DNA from: Chersky-840 sp963764205
GTDB taxonomy: Bacteria > Actinomycetota > Acidimicrobiia > Acidimicrobiales > UBA8190
Length of the DNA stretch: 64,000 bases
Reading direction: 5' to 3'
Assembly: GCA_963764205.1 (NCBI GenBank)
Contig: CAVXRN010000006.1
Coordinates: 868,001 to 932,000, forward strand
Shown one piece after another: positions 19,176 to 27,481 of the stretch. The notes under the pieces were generated by a model. The model searched no databases. It was not told the DNA's origin and worked only from the letters and a program-made list of their open reading frames with translations. The translations under genes were made by a program, and so were the position numbers. Each line of letters opens with the position of its first letter. Position 1 is the stretch's first letter.

Positions 19176-20744
19176 ATGGCACGGGTACTGATCACAGAGA
19201 AGCTCGCCGAGCGTGGGCTCAAGACGCTCGCCGACGCCGGCCACCAGGCCGACGTCCAGCTCGACCTCGACCCCGACGCCCTCTTGGGCGCGATCGTGGG
19301 CGCCCACGCGCTCATCGTGCGTTCGGCCACGCAGGTGACCGCGGCGGTCCTCGAGGCCGGCACCGACCTCGTCGTGGTGGGCCGGGCCGGCATCGGGCTC
19401 GACAACGTCGACGTCGACGCGGCGACGCGCCGCGGCGTGATGGTCGTGAACGCGCCGGAGTCCAACGTCCTCTCCGCGGCCGAGCACGCCATGGCGCTCC
19501 TCCTCGCGCAGGCGCGCAACATCCCCCAGGCCCACGCCGCGCTCATGGCGGGGAAGTGGGAGCGTTCGAAGTGGGAGGGCGTCGAGCTCCACGGCAAGAC
19601 GCTCGGTGTCGTCGGCCTGGGCCGCATCGGCGCGCTCGTGGCCCAGCGGGCGCTCGCCTTCGGCATGCGCCTGGCCGCCTACGACCCCTACGTCTCACCC
19701 GACCGGGCCCGCCACATGGGCGTCGAGCTGTTGTCGCTGGACGAGCTCGTGGCGGAGTCGGACTTCCTCACCATCCACCTCCCCAAGACGGCCGAGACGT
19801 CGGGCCTGATCGGCGCCGAGCTGTTGGCCAAGGCCAAGCCCGGCATCCGCATCGTCAACGCCGCGCGCGGCGGGATCGTGGACGAAGAGGCCCTGGCCGA
19901 CGCGTTGCGCTCGGGCCGTGTCGGCGGCGCAGCGTTCGACGTCTTCGCCACCGAGCCCTGCACCGACTCACCGCTCTTCGGCTTTCCCACCGTCGTCGCC
20001 ACGCCTCATCTCGGCGCGTCGACAGCCGAGGCGCAGGACAAGGCGGGCGTGACCATCGCGGAGCAGGTCAACCTGGCGCTGGCCGGCGACTTCGTCCCGT
20101 TCGCCGTCAACGTCGCCGCCAGCGAGGTCTCGGAGACCGTGCGCCCCTATCTCCGGCTGGCCGAACAACTCGGCCGATGCTTCGCCTGTCTCAACGACGG
20201 CCTTCCCGAGCGCCTCGAGGTCGAGTACCAAGGCGGCCTGGCCGGCTCCAACACCTCGATCCTCACGCTCGCGGTCCTCAAGGGCATCTTCTCGGCCGGC
20301 ACCGAGGAGCCCGTCTCCTACGTGAACGCACCGCAACTCGCGGCCGAGCGCGGCCTCGAGGTGCGCGAGGTGTCGACCGCCACGGCGCGCGACTACGTGA
20401 ACCTCATCACGCTCCGCTCACCCGACCACTCGATCGCCGGCACGCTGACCGGACCTCGTTCGGAGTCACGCATCGTCCTCGTCGACGACCACACCGTCGA
20501 AGTCCCCCCGGCCGAGCACATGCTCATCGTCCGCAACGACGACCGTCCCGGCATGATCGGCGTCGTGGGCGTGGCGCTCGGCCAGGCCGGCGTGTCGATC
20601 TCGTCGATGGACGTCGACCCCTCGCGCACCGAGGGCACCGCGCTCATGGTCCTCTCCACCGACCGCGCCATCCCCGACGACGCCTTTGCCACGCTCCGGG
20701 CGACCGACGGCATTCTCGATATCCACCGCATCACCTGCGTCTGA
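19176..20744 (+). CDS. serA: D-3-phosphoglycerate dehydrogenase, long form
   Basis: NAD-dependent first enzyme of serine synthesis, 522 residues. The substrate/NAD domains hold GRAGIGLDNVDVDAATRRGV, the Rossmann motif VVGLGRIGALVAQRAL, and the catalytic region NAARGGIVDEEAL with ATPHLGASTAEAQ (His). An intervening allosteric-type domain (about 320-450) and C-terminal ACT domain (MLIVRNDDRPGMIGVVGVALGQAGVSI) give the mycobacterial type I architecture, which is usually serine-inhibited. ATG follows AAGAGGAAG. It ends at the 17-bp repeat array. Confidence 0.97.
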   Translation: MARVLITEKLAERGLKTLADAGHQADVQLDLDPDALLGAIVGAHALIVRSATQVTAAVLEAGTDLVVVGRAGIGLDNVDVDAATRRGVMVVNAPESNVLSAAEHAMALLLAQARNIPQAHAALMAGKWERSKWEGVELHGKTLGVVGLGRIGALVAQRALAFGMRLAAYDPYVSPDRARHMGVELLSLDELVAESDFLTIHLPKTAETSGLIGAELLAKAKPGIRIVNAARGGIVDEEALADALRSGRVGGAAFDVFATEPCTDSPLFGFPTVVATPHLGASTAEAQDKAGVTIAEQVNLALAGDFVPFAVNVAASEVSETVRPYLRLAEQLGRCFACLNDGLPERLEVEYQGGLAGSNTSILTLAVLKGIFSAGTEEPVSYVNAPQLAAERGLEVREVSTATARDYVNLITLRSPDHSIAGTLTGPRSESRIVLVDDHTVEVPPAEHMLIVRNDDRPGMIGVVGVALGQAGVSISSMDVDPSRTEGTALMVLSTDRAIPDDAFATLRATDGILDIHRITCV

Positions 20745-20746
20745 CC

Positions 20747-20858
20747 CCCGGTGGGGCGCAGCTCCCGGTGGGGCTCAGCTCCCGGTGGGGCGCAGCTCCC
20801 GGTGGGGCGCAGCTCCCGGTGGGGCTCAGCTCCCGGTGGGGCTCAGCTCCCGGTGGGC
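20747..20858. repeat. 17-bp tandem repeat, six full copies plus a partial one, between serA and a small membrane protein gene
   Basis: On the minus strand the unit is CCCACCGGGAGCTGAGC (or GCGC at the end). The first unit holds the last codons and TGA stop of the small gene at 20843-21064, and further copies extend to the serA stop. Several copies keep TGA. Because 17 is not a multiple of three, successive TGAs fall in different frames. Confidence 0.93.
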
Positions 20859-21064
20859 ACCTCAGAGCCGTTGGGCACGAGCCGGCCCGGGGCGAGCGGC
20901 ACGGTGGGCCAGCTGTCGAAGCTGCCGCGCAGGGGCTTCGACTCCCCGGGCTCTCCCGCCAGCCGACCCAGCGCAGCCCGTGCGGCCACGCCGATGACGG
21001 CCACTACGGCCGCCACCACGATCGACCAGCCCAGACCTCGCATCACGCCTCGTAGAGCACTCAC
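20843..21064 (-). CDS. Small single-pass membrane protein
   Basis: A 73-residue protein with one N-terminal transmembrane segment (about 12-33, WSIVVAAVVAVIGVAARAA), then a short soluble tail with KPLRGSFDSWPTVPLAPGR. The FDSWP...P motif is familiar from small conserved actinobacterial membrane proteins without known function. GTG start (21064) is divergent from the leuA leader at 21139. The stop lies inside the first copy of the 17-bp array, which makes the C-terminus look recently altered. Confidence 0.7.
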   Translation of the reverse strand: MSALRGVMRGLGWSIVVAAVVAVIGVAARAALGRLAGEPGESKPLRGSFDSWPTVPLAPGRLVPNGSEVPTGS

Positions 21065-21099
21065 ACGTTGCAGCGTAGATCGCCCGGAGGGGGGTGTCC

Positions 21100-21128
21100 T
21101 TGACCTGCGTGCTCCGCTTTGTCACCAT
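21100..21128 (+). promoter_or_regulatory. Probable leuA leader promoter (TTGACC-N17-CACCAT)
   Basis: TTGACC (21100-21105) and CACCAT (21123-21128, an xAnnnT -10) are spaced by 17 bp. The -10 is followed by the leader ATG ten bases later, the same geometry as at the ilvB and leuB leaders. Confidence 0.5.
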
Positions 21129-21138
21129 GGAACCTGTC

Positions 21139-21180
21139 ATGCGCGAGCACTCGTTCATCTCCGCCCTGCTTCTTACCTGA
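21139..21180 (+). CDS. leuA attenuator leader peptide
   Basis: Thirteen-residue frame MREHSFISALLLT with three consecutive Leu codons (CTG CTT CTT) two codons before the stop. An in-frame ATG at 21127 would add four residues. Position, size and codon content fit a leucine-sensing leader peptide. It is followed at once by two strong hairpins and then leuA. Confidence 0.82.
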   Translation: MREHSFISALLLT

Positions 21181-21246
21181 CGGCGAGCGCCCCATCGCGC
21201 TCGCCGAACCCGCCCCCTGCGCCGAAAGGCCAGGGGGTTTCTTCTT
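21181..21246 (+). terminator. leuA attenuator: stop-proximal hairpin and terminator
   Basis: Directly after the leader stop, CGGCGAGCG (21181-21189) pairs perfectly with CGCTCGCCG (21198-21206). Then CCCCCTG (21213-21219) pairs with CAGGGGG (21231-21237) over an inner GCC-GAAA-GGC stem with one bulged C, followed by TTTCTTCTT. This is a well-formed intrinsic terminator upstream of leuA and hence an attenuation switch. Confidence 0.82.
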
Positions 21247-21317
21247 GGGAAAAGCGACTTCACCACCGAGACCGCTGCGCAAGACACCGAGCACACCGAA
21301 GGCACAGAACACCGAGA

Positions 21318-22973
21318 GTGAGGACATCCGATGAGCGAGAAGCCCAGCGCCAAGCGAGCCCAGCAGCCGTCCGAGCGGCCCCGCACGGGGGCGCTCGGGG
21401 GGCACGTGCGGGCGGTGACAGCGGGCACCTCGTCGTGTTCGACACCACCCTGCGCGACGGCGAGCAGTCCCCGGGGATCTCGCTCGACGTCGCCGAGAAG
21501 CTCGAGATCGCCGAACAACTCGCCCGGGCCGGGGTCGACTACATCGAGGCCGGTTTCCCCGTGGCGAGCCAGGGCGACTTCGAAGCGGTCCAGACCATCG
21601 CCCGTTCCGTCGGCAACGCCGCCGACGCCCCGGCGATCTGCGGTCTGTCGCGCACCCAGCGCTCCGACGTCGACCGTTGTTGGGAAGCCGTCCGCGACGC
21701 GGCGCGCGCCCGGATCCACGTGTTCATCTCTACCAGCCCCCAACACATGGAGCACATGCTCAAGATGAACGAGGCCCAGGTGCTGGCGGAAACGCGCGGC
21801 GGCGTGGCCCGAGCGCGCGAGCACACCGACGACGTCGAGTTCAGTCCCCAGGACGCCACGCGGACACCACTGGACTTCATGCTGGAGGTTCTGCGGGCCT
21901 CGGTCGAGGCGGGCGCCACCACGCTGAACATCCCCGACACCGTCGGCTACGGCATTCCCTGGGACTTCGGCGCCTTGCTCCAGCACATCCGCAAGGAGGT
22001 GCCCGGCGACTACGTGCTGTCGACCCACTGCCACAACGACCTCGGCCTCGCCACCGCCAACACGCTCGCCGGCGTCCAGGCCGGGGCGCGCCAGGTCGAG
22101 GTGTGCGTCAACGGGCTGGGCGAGCGCGCCGGGAACGCGGCGCTCGAGGAAGTTGTCATGGCCCTGCGCATCAGGCCCGACCAATTCCCCGGGATCACGA
22201 CCACGGTGCGGACCGAGGAGCTCGCCCGTGCCTCACGGCTCGTGTCGAGACTGACGGGGTACCCGGTCCAGTACAACAAGGCGGTCGTGGGCCGCAACGC
22301 CTTCGCCCACGAGTCGGGTATCCACCAGCACGGGGTCCTCGCCGACCGCTCGACGTACGAGATCATCGACGCGGCCAGCGTCGGCCAGGTGGGACGCCAG
22401 ATCGTCATGGGCAAGCACTCGGGCCGCCATGCCTTCGCCGACACGCTCGAGAAGATGGGAATCCACGTCCAGGGCGACGGGCTCAACCAGGCGTTCGCCC
22501 GCTTCAAGGAGCTCGCCGACCGCAAGGTCGAGATCACCGAGGCCGACCTCGAGGCCATCGTGGCCGAGGAGCTCGGCCAGGACCTGGTCGAGGGCTTCCA
22601 TCTCGAGGCGCTCGAGGTCGCCGGCGGCACCGTCGGCATGCCCCGCGCCCGCGTCGTCGTCAGCCGCTCCGGGGACAAGGTCGAGGCCTCGGCCGAAGGC
22701 AACGGCATGATCGACGCGGCGTGCACCGCCATCCGGACCGCCACCAACGTCGACTCCCGGCTCATCGGCTTCAACGTCTCGTCGGTCACCGGCGGCGTCG
22801 ACGCCCTCGGCGACGTCGTCGTGCAGCTCGAGGACCAGGGCCTCAAGGTCTCCGGTCGTGGCGTCTCGACCGACGTCGTCGAAGCGTCGGCCCGCGCCTA
22901 CCTCGCCGCGGTGAACCGCCTGGTCCGCATCCGCGCCCGCAACGACCAGCGCGAGCTCGAGATCGGGCCCTAG
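21318..22973 (+). CDS. leuA: 2-isopropylmalate synthase
   Basis: Catalyses acetyl-CoA plus 2-ketoisovalerate to 2-isopropylmalate, the committing step of leucine synthesis. The catalytic TIM barrel carries FDTTLRDGEQSPGISLD, GFPVASQGDFEAV and the metal site STHCHNDLGLATAN. A C-terminal LeuA regulatory domain follows (ALEVAGGTVGMPRARVVV onward). The first codon is uncertain: GTG at 21318 is in frame, whereas ATG at 21331 has a better ribosome site (GTGAGGAC) but is one frame off. One extra G in the G-run 21397-21402 would join that ATG to the gene. The N-terminal 35 residues are not conserved either way. Confidence 0.93.
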   Translation: MRTSDEREAQRQASPAAVRAAPHGGARGARAGGDSGHLVVFDTTLRDGEQSPGISLDVAEKLEIAEQLARAGVDYIEAGFPVASQGDFEAVQTIARSVGNAADAPAICGLSRTQRSDVDRCWEAVRDAARARIHVFISTSPQHMEHMLKMNEAQVLAETRGGVARAREHTDDVEFSPQDATRTPLDFMLEVLRASVEAGATTLNIPDTVGYGIPWDFGALLQHIRKEVPGDYVLSTHCHNDLGLATANTLAGVQAGARQVEVCVNGLGERAGNAALEEVVMALRIRPDQFPGITTTVRTEELARASRLVSRLTGYPVQYNKAVVGRNAFAHESGIHQHGVLADRSTYEIIDAASVGQVGRQIVMGKHSGRHAFADTLEKMGIHVQGDGLNQAFARFKELADRKVEITEADLEAIVAEELGQDLVEGFHLEALEVAGGTVGMPRARVVVSRSGDKVEASAEGNGMIDAACTAIRTATNVDSRLIGFNVSSVTGGVDALGDVVVQLEDQGLKVSGRGVSTDVVEASARAYLAAVNRLVRIRARNDQRELEIGP

Positions 22974-23048
22974 TTTCGGCGACGCACGGACGCCGAGGCC
23001 GACGCGGACGCCGACGCGACGCCGACACGCGATCAAGCGATCAAACGG

Positions 23049-23456
23049 TCAGGCGGCGGGCTGGATCTCCGACGTGCACTGCGGGCACCGGCGCGCCCGG
23101 TCGGGGATCTCGCTCAAGCACTCGGGGCAGTCGCGCGTGCCAGGCTCGGCTTCCTGTCCCTTCTTGCGGCGGGCGGCGAGCGCGTTGATCGGCTTGACCA
23201 CGAAGAAGAAGACCGCGGCCGCGATCAGCACGAACGAGATCAGGGCGTTCAAGAACCTCCCGTAGTAGAAGACGCTGTGGTGCACCGTGAACGTGAGGTC
23301 GGCGAACGAGTACTTCCCCGGGATCGAGAGAATCGGCGTGAGCAGGTCGGCGACGAACGACATCACCACCGCGCCGAAGGCCGCGCCGATCACCACCGCC
23401 ACGGCCAGGTCGACCACGTTGCCGCGGAGGACGAACGTCTTGAAGTCCTTCAGCAT
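23049..23456 (-). CDS. mscL: Large-conductance mechanosensitive channel with C-terminal zinc-ribbon
   Basis: A 135-residue inner-membrane channel that opens under hypo-osmotic tension. Residues MLKDFKTFVLRGNVVDLAVAVVIGAAFGAVV form the N-terminal helix and gating TM1; TM2 is ALISFVLIAAAVFFFVVKPINAL. Unlike standard MscL, the cytoplasmic tail ends with CPECLSEIPDRARRCPQC, a four-Cys zinc-ribbon-like motif. ATG at 23456 with GAGGAGG directly upstream was chosen over the TTG at 23474. It lies convergent to leuA; the stop is followed by TTGATCGC repeats. Confidence 0.93.
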   Translation of the reverse strand: MLKDFKTFVLRGNVVDLAVAVVIGAAFGAVVMSFVADLLTPILSIPGKYSFADLTFTVHHSVFYYGRFLNALISFVLIAAAVFFFVVKPINALAARRKKGQEAEPGTRDCPECLSEIPDRARRCPQCTSEIQPAA

Positions 23457-23544
23457 GGTGCCCTCCTCTGTCAATGGGTCCGGCGCCGGTGGCCCGATGT
23501 GTGGGACGCGGTGCGCCCAGACGCTATGCGACCCGGCCGGCTCG

Positions 23545-23642
23545 GCGCCTCAGGCAGTGCGCCTCAGTCGGTGCGCCTCAGGCAGTGCGCCTCAGGCAGT
23601 GCGCCTCAGTCGGTGCGCCTCAGGCGGTGCGCCTCAGGCGGT
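23545..23642. repeat. 14-bp tandem repeat x7 starting at the leuD stop codon
   Basis: Seven contiguous units (minus strand ACCGCCTGAGGCGC and close variants) fill most of the 177-bp gap between leuD and mscL. The copy nearest the gene contains the leuD TGA (23636-23634). Every unit keeps TGA, and the 14-bp period places these in all three frames. Confidence 0.93.
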
Positions 23643-24231
23643 GACGGTGGGCATCCAGGGAGACCGATGACGCTCGTAGGCAGAGATGTCGTCGCCGTGA
23701 CGGAGCGTCAGCCCGATGTCATCCCACCCGTTGAGCAACCGCTCCCGCGTGAACTCGTCGAGCGGGAACGAGCCTGACAGGCCCGCCGCGGGTGCCTCGA
23801 GCGTGCTCCGCGCGACGTCGATGGTCAGCTCGAGCGACGGGTCCGCCATGACCGCGTCGAGCAGGGACCGGCCCGAACGCGGCGTCGACCTCGACGGGGA
23901 GCAGCCCCTGCTTCGTGCAGTTGTTGCGGAAGATGTCGGCGAAGCGCGGCGAGACGATCGCCTCGAAGCCGTAGTCGAGCAGCGCCCACACCGCGTGCTC
24001 CCGAGACGAGCCCGTGCCGAAATTGGGCCCGGCCACGAGGATGGTGGACCCGGCGTACTCGGGTTGGTTGAGCACGAAGGCGCGGTCGTCGCGCCATTCC
24101 GAGAAGAGGCCTGCGCCGAACCCCGTCCGCTCGACGCGCTTGAGCCAGTCCGACGGGATGATCTGGTCGGTGTCGACGTCGGACCGGTCGAGCGGCACGG
24201 CGCGCCCGGTGACGACGGTGACGGGTTTCAC
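23634..24231 (-). CDS. leuD: 3-isopropylmalate dehydratase small subunit (frameshifted as read)
   Basis: Small subunit of the isomerase that converts 2- to 3-isopropylmalate and probably also handles citramalate for isoleucine. The N-terminal part reads VTGRAVPLDRSDVDTDQIIPSDWLK and GPNFGTGSSREHAVWALLDYGF. The remainder (RSLLDAVMADPSLELTIDV through DEFTRERLLNGWDDIGLTL) is in another frame from about 23870. Deleting one base within the CGGGCC tract (23869-23875) rejoins them into about 198 residues, normal for LeuD. GTG start at 24231 has GGGAGG upstream and lies 16 bp after the leuC stop. Confidence 0.88.
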
Positions 24232-24247
24232 GGCTGCCTCCCAGCGC

Positions 24248-25624
24248 TCACGACAGTTCCTCGGGCGTGGCGAAGTGGCCGGCCACCGCCGTGGCGGCGG
24301 CGACGGCGGGGGAGACGAGGTGCGTGCGTCCACCCCGGCCCTGGCGACCCTCGAAATTCCGGTTCGACGTCGACGCGCACCGCTCGCCCACAGCCAACTT
24401 GTCGGGGTTCATCGCCAGGCACATCGAGCATCCCGGCTCGCGCCACTCGAACCCCGCCGCCACGAACACGGTGTCGAGCCCTTCGGCCTCGGCCTGGGCC
24501 TTGACCGGGTGTGAGCCGGGCACCACGAGCGCCCGCATCCCGGGCCGGACCTTTCGGCCGCGCAGGACCGCGGCCGCCGCCCGGAGGTCCTCGATGCGCG
24601 AGTTGGTGCACGACCCGATGAACACGGTGTCCACCGCGACGTCGTGCATCGCCGTCCCCGCTTCCAACCCCATGTACTGCAGGGCCCGTCCGGCGGCCTC
24701 GCGCTCGGCCGGGTCGGCGAAGCTCGACGGGTCCGGGATGCGACCGGCGACGGGGACGACCTGGGCGGGATTGGTCCCCCACGTGACGTGAGGGAGGATC
24801 GTCGCCGCGTCGAGGGTCACCGACTTGTCGAACTCGGCGCCGTCGTCGGTGCCGAGGGTGCGCCAGTCGTCGAGCGCTCGTTCCCACAGCGCGCCGGCCG
24901 GCGCGTGGGGCCGTCCCTCGAGGTACGCGAACGTCGTGTCGTCGGGGGCGATCATCCCCGCCCGGGCGCCGGCTTCGATGGACATGTTGCACACCGTCAT
25001 CCGGCCCTCCATCGACAACGCCGCGATGGCGGGCCCGCGGTACTCGATGACGTGGCCCATGCCACCGCTCGTGCCGATGCGCCCGATGACCGCCAGCACG
25101 ATGTCCTTGGCCGTGACGCCGGCGGGCGCGTCGCCGTCGATCTCGACGGCCATCGTGGCGAGCGGCATCTGGGGGAGCGTTTGCGTGGCGAGCACGTGCT
25201 CGACCTCGGACGTGCCGATCCCGAACGCGAGCGCCCCGAAGGCGCCGTGCGTCGACGTGTGGCTGTCGCCGCACACGATCGTCATGCCCGGTTGGCTCAA
25301 CCCCAACTCGGGCCCGATGATGTGCACGATGCCCTGGTTGGCGTGGCCCATCGGGTAGCACGTGATCCCGAACTCGGCACAGTTGGCCGAGAGCACCTCG
25401 AGCTGCCGGGCGGACACCGGGTCGGCCACGGGCTTGTCGATGTCGGTCGTCGGCACGTTGTGGTCGGCCGTGGCCACGGTGAGCTCGGGGTGTCGCACCC
25501 CGCGGCCCGCCAGCCGGAGCCCGTCGAACGCCTGCGGCGACGTGACCTCGTGCACGAGGTGGAGGTCGATGAACAGCAGGTCGGGCTCACCCTCCGCCCG
25601 GTGGACGAGGTGGCGCTCCCACAC
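24248..25624 (-). CDS. leuC: 3-isopropylmalate dehydratase large subunit
   Basis: Aconitase-family Fe-S enzyme subunit of about 458 residues. It shows IDLHLVHEVTSPQAFDGLRL, the first cluster region VCGDSHTSTHGAFGALAFGIGTSEVEHVLATQTL, the cluster cysteines in FIGSCTNSRIEDL and CSMCLAMNPD, and STSNRNFEGRQG. The GTG at 25624 is the only standard start nearby, but the family's usual preceding residues (here PRTLSEKV) are encoded in frame just upstream. The real start may be a rarer codon such as CTG at 25636, or upstream sequence may contain an error. It lies between greA and leuD, on the opposite strand from leuA and leuB. Confidence 0.94.
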   Translation of the reverse strand: MWERHLVHRAEGEPDLLFIDLHLVHEVTSPQAFDGLRLAGRGVRHPELTVATADHNVPTTDIDKPVADPVSARQLEVLSANCAEFGITCYPMGHANQGIVHIIGPELGLSQPGMTIVCGDSHTSTHGAFGALAFGIGTSEVEHVLATQTLPQMPLATMAVEIDGDAPAGVTAKDIVLAVIGRIGTSGGMGHVIEYRGPAIAALSMEGRMTVCNMSIEAGARAGMIAPDDTTFAYLEGRPHAPAGALWERALDDWRTLGTDDGAEFDKSVTLDAATILPHVTWGTNPAQVVPVAGRIPDPSSFADPAEREAAGRALQYMGLEAGTAMHDVAVDTVFIGSCTNSRIEDLRAAAAVLRGRKVRPGMRALVVPGSHPVKAQAEAEGLDTVFVAAGFEWREPGCSMCLAMNPDKLAVGERCASTSNRNFEGRQGRGGRTHLVSPAVAAATAVAGHFATPEELS

Positions 25625-25686
25625 CTTTTCGCTCAGCGTGCGGGGGGCAGCGGGAGTGCGGGGGCGGCGTCGTTCGAAGCCACCGG

Positions 25687-26169
25687 TCAGCTGCCGATCT
25701 GGACGATCTCGACCCGCAACGTGCCACCGGGCGCCTCGTACTCGACCACGTCGCCCGAGGTCTTCCCCAACAGCGCCTGGCCCAGCGGCGAGCCGGGTGA
25801 CACGACGGCGAGCTCGTCGTGGTGCTCCTCGATCGACCCGACCAGGAACCGCTCGATCTCCTCGTCACCGTCGTACCGGATGGCCACGACCGACCCCGCC
25901 GCGACCGTCTCGGAGCTCCCGACGGCCTCGTCGTCGACGATGACGGCGTGGCTCAGCGTGTGCTGGAGCCGCCGGATCCGGGATTCCATCTTCCCCTGGG
26001 TGTCCTTGGCCGCGTGGTAGTCACCGTTCTCCGACAGGTCGCCGAGTGCCCGGGCGGCCTCGATGGCCCGCGCGATCTCGACCCGGCCCCGGGTCGTCAG
26101 ATCCTCGAGCTCGGCCTGCAGGCGCTCATAGGTGGCCTGGGTCAGATGGGTGGACTCGTCGTCGGTCAC
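25687..26169 (-). CDS. greA: Transcription elongation factor GreA
   Basis: A 160-residue secondary-channel factor that rescues backtracked RNA polymerase. The N-terminal coiled coil shows THLTQATYERLQAELEDL and the tip motif LGDLSENGDYHAAKD with the acidic residues that stimulate cleavage. The C-terminal FKBP-like domain ends SPLGQALLGKTSGDVVEYEAPGG. GTG at 26169 was preferred to upstream codons that read through the leuB promoter. It is followed by leuC after about 60 bp and may share its transcript. Confidence 0.94.
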   Translation of the reverse strand: MTDDESTHLTQATYERLQAELEDLTTRGRVEIARAIEAARALGDLSENGDYHAAKDTQGKMESRIRRLQHTLSHAVIVDDEAVGSSETVAAGSVVAIRYDGDEEIERFLVGSIEEHHDELAVVSPGSPLGQALLGKTSGDVVEYEAPGGTLRVEIVQIGS

Positions 26170-26247
26170 GCTCCCCAAGGGTACCGGCTCGGTCGGCCCC
26201 GATCGGTGGGTGCGGGCCCCCCTCGACCCCGAGCGGGAGGGGTGTGG

Positions 26248-26276
26248 TTGACGGGCGAACCCGGGCGCGGGAGACT
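26248..26276 (+). promoter_or_regulatory. Probable leuB leader promoter (TTGACG-N17-GAGACT)
   Basis: TTGACG (26248-26253) is separated from GAGACT (26271-26276) by 17 bp. The sequence GAGACTGGAT is identical to that before the ilvB leader, with the same nine-base distance to the leader ATG. Confidence 0.65.
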
Positions 26277-26285
26277 GGATGTCCG

Positions 26286-26324
26286 ATGGGAACCCCGAAC
26301 GCATCCGTAATCGTCATCGAATAG
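26286..26324 (+). CDS. leuB-ilvE-cimA attenuator leader peptide
   Basis: Twelve-residue frame MGTPNASVIVIE with Val-Ile-Val-Ile codons just before the stop, 110 bp upstream of leuB. The codon set suggests sensing of valine and isoleucine rather than leucine, which fits a unit that also carries ilvE and cimA. Confidence 0.78.
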   Translation: MGTPNASVIVIE

Positions 26325-26384
26325 GCGCACACCCGACTGGTGTGCGCCGCCCCGACCGTCCACATTGTGGGCGGTTTTTCATTT
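26324..26384 (+). terminator. leuB attenuator: stop-proximal hairpin and terminator
   Basis: Beginning at the last base of the leader stop, GGCGCACACC (26324-26333) pairs perfectly with GGTGTGCGCC (26339-26348). Then ACCGTCCAC (26355-26363) pairs with GTGGGCGGT (26367-26375; one G-U) followed by TTTTCATTTT. An alternative CCGCCC/GGGCGG pairing (26347-26352/26369-26374) would exclude the terminator and is a candidate antiterminator. Confidence 0.8.
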
Positions 26385-26433
26385 TCCGGGCGACCCCACC
26401 CGACCACCCCACTCGACTCCGAGAGACTCGACG

Positions 26434-27477
26434 ATGACCACACCGACAACCCACAGCGTGGCCGTGATCGGCGGCGACGGCATCGGCCCCGAGGTGCTGG
26501 CCGAGGCCCTCAAGGTCGTCGCCGCGGCCGGTGTCGACCTCGACACGACCGAGTACGAGCTCGGTGCCGCCCACTACCTCCGCACGGGCGAGGTCCTGCC
26601 CGACGCCACGCTCGACGAGCTGCGGCGCTTCGACGCCATCCTCCTCGGGGCCGTGGGCCCACCGGTGGGGTCGAGCGACGTCCCGCCGGGGTTGTTGGAG
26701 CGGGGCCTGCTCCTGCGGCTGCGCTTCGAGCTCGACCTCTACGTCAACCTGCGCCCCTTCGTGGGGCTGGCCGGGGCGCCCGCGCCGGATTGTGACTTCG
26801 TCGTCGTGCGCGAGAACACCGAGGGCACGTACGCGGGCGAGGGCGGGTTCCTCCGCCGCGCCACGCCGTTCGAGGTGGCGACGCAGGGATCGGTGAACAC
26901 GCGCATGGGCGTCGAGCGGTGTGTGCGCTTCGCCTTCGAGCTCGCGGCCCGGCGTCCGGGCCGTCACCTGACGCTCGTCCACAAGACCAACGTCCTCACG
27001 TTCTCCGGTGACCTGTGGCAGCGCGTCGTGAACGAGGTGGCGAACGAGTACCCCGGTGTGGCGTGTGACTACAACCACGTCGACGCGGCGTGCATCTACC
27101 TGGTGGAGCGCCCCGACCGCTACGACGTCATCGTCACCGACAACCTCTTCGGCGACATCCTCACCGACCTGGCCGGCGCGGTGGCGGGAGGCATCGGGTT
27201 CGCCGCCTCGGCCAACCTGAACCCGGCCCGCACGGGCCCGTCGCTGTTCGAGCCCGTCCACGGCGCCGCCCACGACATCGCCGGGACCGGCACGGCCAAC
27301 CCGGTCGCCGCCATCCGGTCCGCCGCGCTCATGCTCGAGCACGTGGGCGAGGTCGACGCGGCCGAACGCGTGACCAAGGCCGTCACCGCGTACCTGTCCG
27401 AGCTGCCACCGGGCGCCACCGGTTCCTCCGCTCCGTCCACCGTCGCCGTCGGCGACGCCATTGCAGAAAGGGTCTGA
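26434..27477 (+). CDS. leuB: 3-isopropylmalate dehydrogenase
   Basis: A 347-residue NAD-dependent decarboxylating dehydrogenase for leucine synthesis; in citramalate-using organisms it also oxidises 3-methylmalate for isoleucine. Motifs: VAVIGGDGIGPEVLAEAL, VVRENTEGTYAGEGG, the catalytic-region VHKTNVLTFSGDLW, and VTDNLFGDILTDLAGAVAGGIGFAASANLNP with the metal-binding aspartates; the NAD site is HGAAHDIAGTGTANPVA. It heads the leuB-ilvE-cimA unit and is 4 bp from ilvE. Confidence 0.96.
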   Translation: MTTPTTHSVAVIGGDGIGPEVLAEALKVVAAAGVDLDTTEYELGAAHYLRTGEVLPDATLDELRRFDAILLGAVGPPVGSSDVPPGLLERGLLLRLRFELDLYVNLRPFVGLAGAPAPDCDFVVVRENTEGTYAGEGGFLRRATPFEVATQGSVNTRMGVERCVRFAFELAARRPGRHLTLVHKTNVLTFSGDLWQRVVNEVANEYPGVACDYNHVDAACIYLVERPDRYDVIVTDNLFGDILTDLAGAVAGGIGFAASANLNPARTGPSLFEPVHGAAHDIAGTGTANPVAAIRSAALMLEHVGEVDAAERVTKAVTAYLSELPPGATGSSAPSTVAVGDAIAERV

Positions 27478-27481
27478 GCCC

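Noticed and set aside
20747..20858. Possible CRISPR array
   Set aside because: Repeats are contiguous 17-bp units with no spacers, and no cas genes are nearby. The same holds for the arrays at 23545, 38337 and 59023.
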